A DNA stretch of 19,848 bases, from assembly GCA_046728175.1 (NCBI GenBank), contig JBKPEA010000095.1, positions 1-19,848 of the forward strand. The letters run 5' to 3'. Position numbers and translations under genes: made by a program. This DNA is from JAFAHS01 sp046728175 (GTDB lineage: Bacteria > Desulfobacterota > Binatia > Binatales > Binataceae). Under the pieces are notes generated by a model. That model worked only from the letters and a program-made list of their open reading frames with translations. It ran no database searches and was not told the origin of the DNA. Below, in pieces: positions 14,824 to 19,848 of the stretch. Position 1 is the first letter of the stretch, and every line of letters starts with the position of its first letter.

Positions 14824-16629
14824 TCACATCCGGCGCGCCGCGACGAGGCTTCTTATCGTCGCGGCTAGTTCGGCCACGTCAACTGGTTTCACGACGTGGC
14901 TGTCGAAACCACTAGCCAATATCTTGACCTTGTCGTCGACTCGACCATAGGCCGTCAACGCGATCAACGGTACACGTCCGTCAGCTTTTGGTTCTTGCTC
15001 TTTTTTACGGACTTCCCGTGCGAAAAAGAAGCCGTCCTGGACAGGCATCTCAATGTCGGCGACGACCGCGTCGGGTCGGGTTCCGTCGAGCGTACCAAGA
15101 GCGGCTTGCGCCGAATTTTCCGCGTGCACACTTGCTCCGAGTGAACCGAGGAGATCCGTCAGCGCCTCGCAGGCTTCAGGATCGTCGTCGACTACCAGGA
15201 TCGAGAGTCCGTCAAGCCGAAACGCCGCGGCAACATTGTCGATCGGGGCAACCGTCGGATGCTGGCGTGGCCCCCATAACGCTGCCGAGGCTGGAGGCAC
15301 TGGTAACCGCACCGTGAAAGTACTTCCCTTCCCGATACCGTCGCTGTGTGCGATGACGGTGCCGCCGTGTAGAGCCACCAACTCTTTCACTATCGAAAGG
15401 CCGATGCCAATGCCCGGCCTGCTTTGGCCTGATTCGGCTTCTTGCCAGAAGCGATCGAATATATATGGTAGCGACGAGGCCGCAATCCCCTGTCCGTTGT
15501 CTACGACGACAATTTCCACATGGGAATTTATTCTCTCTAGCCGTACCTGAACCCTGCCTCCTTTTGGCGAGAACTTGATCGCATTGGAGATCAGATTCCA
15601 GACGACCTGCTCCAGACGCTTGGGGTCGCCGGCGATCAGACCGACGTTGGTATCGATAATTTCCTGAAGGGTGATCGAGTTCGCTTCCGCTGCCAGTCGC
15701 ATGGTACCGACGGCGGCCCTCACGACTTGCGCCAGATCCGTGGCTTGTACGTCCAGCCTCATGCGGCCGCTCTCGATCCGCGAAACATCGAGCAGGTCCT
15801 CGATTAGCTGAGCCTGGGTTCGGGCAGCTCGGTCGATGGCGTTAACCCTCCGACGAGCAGTCTCTTTAAGCTCCTGATCGGAAACCAGAACGCTTGCCGA
15901 CAACAATATAGAGTTCAGAGGATTTCGCAGATCATGCGAAACGGTCGCAAGAAAATAGTCTTTTGCCCGGTTTGCGTCTTCTGCCCTGGTAAGAGCCGCC
16001 GCGAATCGCTGGCTCGCCCGGTCGATTTCACGCCAACCCCAATAGCTAAGAACCGCAGCTCCTAAGCCGAACAGTAGCGGAACAAGGATGAATATCAACC
16101 GATCCTCGGCTTTTACCCTTGAGATTCTTTCCCGCAGCAGCCCACCTTCCTCATCAACGATGTCATTCAGAACGTTTGATGCCGCCTGAAGCTGGATATC
16201 CGTCTGGTCGAGCCGACTTGTGGCAGCTTGGTTGCCATTCGCTTGCGCCATCAGCGTTTGAATCGAGCCGATCCACGCACCTTTGAGGTTGCTGACCTCC
16301 AGCAGGCGTTGTCCCTGAGGGGGATTGTCAGTGACGAGTGCGGAAATCCCTGCGAGGTTTGACCCGAAGTTTCGGTCGGCGTCCTGAAACTTTGCTAGGT
16401 ACCTTTTATCGGATGAGAGCCAATAAGACCTGGTGGCCACCGCCATGTCACGTAAATCAATTTGGGCATCCTTCGCATATCCCTTTACCACGTAGGTATG
16501 CTCAACCCAGGTCTCGCTGGAGATTTGGGCGTTGACTCGCCACAAAACGATCCCCGCGAGCAACGCCATCGCGATGGCTGGAGCGAACAAGCCTTTCCGA
16601 AGTTCCCGTCTGAAAGCGCGGGTAGGCAA
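14824..16629 (-). CDS. Hybrid sensor histidine kinase with CHASE3 and receiver domains
   Basis: This 601-residue inner-membrane sensor kinase has two membrane segments (about 15-32 and 178-200). They flank a CHASE3-type sensory domain with VEHTYVVKGYAKDAQIDLRD early and ALVTDNPPQGQRLLEV later. The HisKA domain follows with ATVSHDLRNPLNSILLSASV, phospho-acceptor H232. The ATPase domain has an N-box Asn (N359 in NLISNAIKFSPKGG), DNGQGI (387-392) and GIGIGLSIVKEL. A C-terminal receiver carries ILVVDDDPEAC, phospho-Asp D525 in VADIEMPVQDG, T569 and K581. I start at the TTG at 16629, which has GGAGG 10 bases upstream. A TTG at 16683 would add 18 residues without a ribosome binding site. No intact partner regulator is adjacent, only receiver fragments. 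The signal is unknown. Confidence 0.93.
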   Translation of the reverse strand: MPTRAFRRELRKGLFAPAIAMALLAGIVLWRVNAQISSETWVEHTYVVKGYAKDAQIDLRDMAVATRSYWLSSDKRYLAKFQDADRNFGSNLAGISALVTDNPPQGQRLLEVSNLKGAWIGSIQTLMAQANGNQAATSRLDQTDIQLQAASNVLNDIVDEEGGLLRERISRVKAEDRLIFILVPLLFGLGAAVLSYWGWREIDRASQRFAAALTRAEDANRAKDYFLATVSHDLRNPLNSILLSASVLVSDQELKETARRRVNAIDRAARTQAQLIEDLLDVSRIESGRMRLDVQATDLAQVVRAAVGTMRLAAEANSITLQEIIDTNVGLIAGDPKRLEQVVWNLISNAIKFSPKGGRVQVRLERINSHVEIVVVDNGQGIAASSLPYIFDRFWQEAESGQSRPGIGIGLSIVKELVALHGGTVIAHSDGIGKGSTFTVRLPVPPASAALWGPRQHPTVAPIDNVAAAFRLDGLSILVVDDDPEACEALTDLLGSLGASVHAENSAQAALGTLDGTRPDAVVADIEMPVQDGFFFAREVRKKEQEPKADGRVPLIALTAYGRVDDKVKILASGFDSHVVKPVDVAELAATIRSLVAARRM

Positions 16630-16782
16630 GCTATCCGATCCTCCCCAGCGCCACACGCAGACTAGTGGGACCGGTTTTTTCAAGCACGCGTACTTGGTCG
16701 GACCGATTTTGATTGCTGGGCGTAAGTTTTCCTGGCCTTTCCCAGGCAGGGCGGGTGCAGCTTGCGTTTTTCCGAGTTCTGA

Positions 16783-16788
16783 CCTCCT
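16783..16788 (-). promoter_or_regulatory. Orphan perfect Shine-Dalgarno sequence upstream of histidine kinase
   Basis: On the minus strand AGGAGG stands with no ATG, GTG or TTG in any frame at a usable distance. The histidine kinase frame is open through this point, back to a TAA at about 16804. A lost original start codon is one explanation. Confidence 0.35.
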
Positions 16789-16814
16789 AATTGCACTTTA
16801 AAACCGTAATATAG

Positions 16815-16844
16815 AGTTTACGCTTCGATCGCGTGGGCTGTCAA
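16815..16844 (-). promoter_or_regulatory. Candidate sigma-70 promoter for histidine kinase
   Basis: On the minus strand TTGACA (16839-16844) is followed after 18 bases by TAAACT (16815-16820, four of six consensus bases). It lies about 190 bases upstream of the chosen kinase start. The -35 is perfect; the -10 is moderate. Confidence 0.4.
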
Positions 16845-16868
16845 CTTTGGCCGCCGAGACGTCAGTGA

Positions 16869-17093
16869 TTTTTGGTTTTTCACGATAATCGCGAGCAGTG
16901 CGGAGTGCTCGCAGGATTCCTTTTGCTTCATGGGCATGCCGTTCTATGTGTGACGAACGGCAACGAGGCGCTTCGGCTGCTCGACCGCTCCGCAACTCGG
17001 CCGGGACTTATTTTTTCGGATCTGATGAATGCCGGAACTCAATGGCGGCAGTTCATTGCCGAACTACGCAGAGACCCAGAGCTTGCTGAAGAG
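16869..17093 (+). pseudogene. Response regulator receiver fragment, degenerate
   Basis: The plus-strand frame reads FLVFHDNREQCGVLAGFLLL (receiver start, with His where the second acidic Asp is expected), VTNGNEALRLLDRSATRPGL, IFSDLMNAGTQWRQFIAELR and RDPELAE. The phospho-Asp is present (D of SDLM), but the usual MPGMDG loop has become NAGTQ. A TGA stands right before the first codon, no good start exists, and the C-terminal third (beta-4, beta-5 with Lys) is missing. The sequence breaks off at about 17090 into the end of the decayed SDR gene on the other strand. It is divergent from the hybrid kinase and may once have been its partner regulator. Confidence 0.65.
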
Positions 17094-17938
17094 CAACATC
17101 AGCGAGGGCGTGTTGTAGGCCTCCAGAGTCCATCTCCGCTCGTTGTTTCTGATGTGCACACTTGCTGTCCATCCGTCGTAGATGGTGAGGTCGTCCCCGA
17201 TAATGCCGAAGATTCGACCAGCGAAGTGGCAGAGCGGCGACGCGAGGTAGGCGACTACGGCCGGAACGTTGTCGGTGCCATTTGGTCGAATCTGTTGTCA
17301 AACGCTTTCATCTGATCGGGCGCCACCACTTGGCTGATTCGCGTCCGCGCCACTGGAGCTATGCGGTTAACGCGCACACCCAGTTCCGCGAGTTCAATTG
17401 CGCAAGCGATGGTAAGGGCGGCGACTCCTGCCTTGGCGGCAACGTAAGGCGGGTTTCCGGGCGGCGGTGTCAGTCCCACTCCCGAGGTGATGTTTACTAT
17501 TCTGCGCCCGGGCTGCGGACCTCGCTCACGCCAGTGGGCGGCCAATGGCTCATAGCCGCGGTTCCGGTCAGATTGACAGCGATGGTCCTCTCCCAGTCTC
17601 GTCGCGTTAGTTTGTCGATGGTCCCGAATCGGGCGATGCCAGCGTTGTTGACGAGGATGTCGAGCGACCGAACGCCTTGACGGCAGCGTCGACGACCCCG
17701 CGCGCGCCGTCCGAGTCGGAGATGGTCGTGGTATCAGTCGCGGCTTGACCACCGACAGCGACAATAGCGGAAGCTACCTTGCCGGGGTCCCGTTTGCGGA
17801 TCCATCGCCGGTAAAGTCTCCTCCGAGATCGTTGACCGTCACGGCTGCGCCTTCATTCGCAAGCGCCACTGCGTGCGCACGCCCAAGGCCGCGGCCGCCC
17901 CCGGTGACGATTGCCACCTTACCTGTCAAATGAGCCAA
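17064..17938 (-). pseudogene. Short-chain dehydrogenase/reductase (SDR), frameshifted
   Basis: An SDR gene of about 290 codons is readable in pieces across frames. The TTG start at 17938 has the strong site GAGGAGG. First comes GKVAIVTGGGRGLGRAHAVA, the TGxxxGxG NAD(P) site, to NGT near 17777. A frameshift leads to KVASAIVAVGGQAATDTTTI and VVDAAVKAFGR. A second at about 17662 leads to DILVNNAGIARFGTIDKLTR, with the NNAG motif. A third near 17505 leads to RIVNITSGVGLTPPPGNPPY followed by VAAKAG, giving catalytic Ser and YxxxK. A fourth at about 17278 leads to NVPAVVAYLASPLCHFAGRI and a tail to TAG at 17064-17066. All catalytic residues are still present, so decay is recent. Substrate unknown. 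Confidence 0.85.
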
Positions 17939-17952
17939 CGGATTTTCCTCCT

Positions 17953-18540
17953 CTACGCCCGATCGGCGTCTGATTTGCCAGATCGAACGCAGGTGACGAT
18001 CGCGTAATCCATGTTCGCCATGAGGGTGCCATCGGTGGCCCGGTTGAAGCGGTGCATGATGCTGATGCAGCCCTGTCGCAGGGTTTGGCGTACCTCGGGC
18101 GTGCTTCCTTCGAGGGCCATCCCGAATCGGTGGGTTCCATGTCGAGATGTGATCGAACATTGCGGTTCACGAGGGAAAGCAAGTATCAAAGCCGTCGACT
18201 CGAATTTGAATGCCTTGGAAGTATGGATCGAGCTGCTGGCCAGACACCGCGCCCTCAGACCATGCGTAGTAGAGCGCTGCTGGCAAGGTCGGATTCCTAA
18301 ACAAGGAGTTCACAAGATCATAGATCTGTCCAGGGACGCTTTGCCGCGTGTAGGCTGCGAGCGCGATGACACCGCCAGGCTTCACGACCCGCGGCCCGCT
18401 CTCGCGCGGCGCGCGCTTTGTCTGGCAGGAACACGAACTCCAATGATTCGGCCACACAGCCAAGGCGGTCCTCCGAAGAGCGCTCGAACGCTGGGTGCCG
18501 AAAACCGCTCAAGAATCTTTAATAGATCGACCAACAAAGG
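17953..18540 (-). pseudogene. Class I SAM-dependent methyltransferase, N-truncated and frameshifted
   Basis: This is the C-terminal half of a methyltransferase in several frames. ESLEFVFLPDKARAARERA (about 18400-18465) is the post-motif-II region. After a shift comes RVVKPGGVIALAAYTRQSVP, the typical 'R-x-L-K-P-G-G' motif III strand, and then YAWSEGAVSGQQLDPYFQGI. After another shift near 18185 comes TPEVRQTLRQGCISIMHRFN with ATDGTLMANMDYAIVTCVRS to the end. The SAM-binding motif I (GxGxG) is missing. The stop TAG at 17953-17955 is followed at once by the SDR ribosome binding site, so the two formed an operon. It resembles UbiE-like methyltransferases; substrate unknown. Confidence 0.75.
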
Positions 18541-18578
18541 CACGCGAAGACACCTACGCCGAGCGGTCAACGATTCGC

Positions 18579-18836
18579 TCAGCAGGAACACAGCAGCGGT
18601 AGGCTAGGTTGCCCGCTGACGTCACCTCTGAGGTTTGGCCCTGGGCGGAGCCCCGCTGGAGCCTTTAGCGTGCGCCGAGTTTTTTCCTTCTGTGAATCGA
18701 TTGCAACCGCTGTTGCCCGAAACACGTAGACGAAAGGGTTGCAGTAGTTCCTCGATGCACAGTCCAACGTAAGGTTTTCTGGTGAGGCTCGGGGCTCAAT
18801 CTGAAGCCATTTGCATAGTCCCCATGAAGCGCTCAT
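18579..18836 (-). CDS. Hypothetical protein, 85 residues, doubtful
   Basis: An ATG at 18836 has GAGG seven bases upstream and starts MSASWGLCKWLQIEPRASPE. The frame runs to 18579, just before the methyltransferase remnant. After about residue 50 the sequence becomes Pro/Gly/Ser-rich and unlike a folded protein. It may be the remains of the lost N-terminal end of the methyltransferase operon, with start signals kept and the body replaced, or a non-gene. No family recognised. Confidence 0.25.
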   Translation of the reverse strand: MSASWGLCKWLQIEPRASPENLTLDCASRNYCNPFVYVFRATAVAIDSQKEKTRRTLKAPAGLRPGPNLRGDVSGQPSLPLLCSC

Positions 18837-18887
18837 GTCGATCCTCGTTCTTTAGTTAGCGGTCTGTTTGTGATGCGGGGCGCCATT

Positions 18888-19848
18888 TCAATTCTTCCCA
18901 ATCAGACCCGAACTTGTTGCTAAATCGCGCACGGAGTTGCAGGCTCGAATGCTCAGTTGCTCAGGCCACTGGCACATCCAACGCCGGTGTCTCCGGAATT
19001 TTCTCTGTGTCTCCGGCATCAGCGTCCAGAAGAAAAGCAAAGCACCCACTGCCAGTGCTGTCAGGAGGAGGAAACTTGTTCCAAAGCCTGCGCTCTTGGC
19101 AACGAACCCGGAAATCAGGTTGCTCAGTGACCCTCCGATCGCGACGCAGGTATTCATTGCGCCTTGCATCAGATTGAACCGTCCGGTGTTGCGTGCCAGA
19201 TCAGCAATCGTAACCACGGCTACGACCCCGAAGATACCCGTCGCTACTCCGTCGAGTATCTGAGTGATTACAAGGGCATTTGGGTTGCGAACTACCGTGA
19301 GAAGCAGCCCGCGAATGGGCAGAACCCCGAATCCAATCAAAAAAGTGGATTTGCGGCCCCATGCATCCGTCAGACGTCCCGCGACAACCGCGGTCGGTAA
19401 CATGATGAGTTGTGAGGTCACGATGCAAGCTGACAGATAAGGCTGCGCGGTGTCGGGATGGTGGGCAGAAATCATCTCACCGACCAGCGGTAGCATCGCG
19501 GCACTCGCGAGGTGAAATAGGATCACCGCGACCAGAAAAATCGCGACGCGCCGATTGCTGGTCAAGTCTCGTAGGGCAGCCGATACGACGCTGCCTTTGT
19601 CGTTGGATCTTCCTTCGCGGGCCAGAAGCGGGTCGATGTCGTGCGGGCGTATCAAGAACGTCATGAGGGCTGTCGCTATGCTCAGGCCCGCCGCAAAGTA
19701 GAAAATGGCTGCCTGTGAGACAAATGCAATTGCCCCAGCCCCGATTGCTGCCGCGAGCGCACCGCCGTGGCTGTATGCCTCGTTCCGTCCCATCCGCTGT
19801 GCGAACCATCGGCGACCAACCAACCCGAGACTGATTGAGGCAATTGCG
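18888..19848 (-). CDS. Major facilitator superfamily (MFS) transporter, partial (runs off right edge)
   Basis: This gives at least 320 residues of an MFS membrane transporter; the frame is open to the window edge, so the true start and roughly the first four membrane segments lie outside. Visible are a pair of segments before a charged central loop (RPHDIDPLLAREGRSNDKGS), the point where the two six-helix halves join, then about six more. AGRLTDAWGRKSTFLIGFG is the conserved loop of the second half (GRxxDxxGRK). TIADLARNTGRFNLMQGAMN and IGGSLSNLISGFVAKSAG are typical of helix 10-11 of drug/metabolite exporters. After the last segment (ALLFFWTLMPET) there is an unusual tail of about 40 basic residues, which might reflect a late frameshift. 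Substrate is unknown; efflux is the commonest role. Confidence 0.88.
   Translation of the reverse strand, partial: AIASISLGLVGRRWFAQRMGRNEAYSHGGALAAAIGAGAIAFVSQAAIFYFAAGLSIATALMTFLIRPHDIDPLLAREGRSNDKGSVVSAALRDLTSNRRVAIFLVAVILFHLASAAMLPLVGEMISAHHPDTAQPYLSACIVTSQLIMLPTAVVAGRLTDAWGRKSTFLIGFGVLPIRGLLLTVVRNPNALVITQILDGVATGIFGVVAVVTIADLARNTGRFNLMQGAMNTCVAIGGSLSNLISGFVAKSAGFGTSFLLLTALAVGALLFFWTLMPETQRKFRRHRRWMCQWPEQLSIRACNSVRDLATSSGLIGKN

Noticed and set aside
1..19848. CRISPR array, insertion sequence or complete prophage
   Set aside because: No regularly spaced repeats, no transposase with terminal repeats and no phage structural genes are visible; only integrase and trb remnants are present.

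Overview
The window is bacterial chromosome, GC-rich by eye, with GTG and TTG starts alongside ATG. The tRNA carries an encoded CCA, and one stretch holds remnants of a P-type (Trb) conjugation system, so a Gram-negative soil or environmental bacterium is most likely. I cannot name the phylum with confidence.

Left part (1-3685): the end of an XRE-type regulator runs off the left edge. Next come a two-gene chromate transporter (short-chain ChrA pair, minus strand) and a full-length 4-aminobutyrate aminotransferase (gabT, plus strand) preceded by a long leader without a clear gene.

Middle part (about 3887-8021): this is a compact plus-strand operon. Three paralogous sulfotransferases overlap end to start (by 4, 26 and 22 bases along the chain), and the last overlaps a family 2 glycosyltransferase. 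A small predicted secreted protein with four cysteines follows, with its own very strong ribosome binding site, and then a terminator-like hairpin. The likely joint job is building and multiply sulfating a glycan or glycoconjugate. No PAPS-making or transport genes are in view.

Right part (8300-18840): a tRNA-Lys(UUU) sits beside a frameshifted tyrosine integrase. From there on intact genes alternate with decaying ones. The intact genes are an RluA-type pseudouridine synthase, an SRPBCC-like protein of unknown function, a double-domain SagB/ThcOx-type dehydrogenase and a CHASE3 hybrid histidine kinase. The decayed ones are two response-regulator pieces near 9 kb, trbD with an internal stop, a trbE start fragment, a receiver fragment near 17 kb, and a methyltransferase-SDR operon with many frameshifts. 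The integrase beside the tRNA plus trb remnants suggest an old integrative conjugative element that has largely been erased.

The right edge cuts an MFS transporter on the minus strand. The two most interesting items are the triple sulfotransferase/glycosyltransferase operon with its small secreted partner, and the SagB-type enzyme, which has no TOMM biosynthesis genes beside it.
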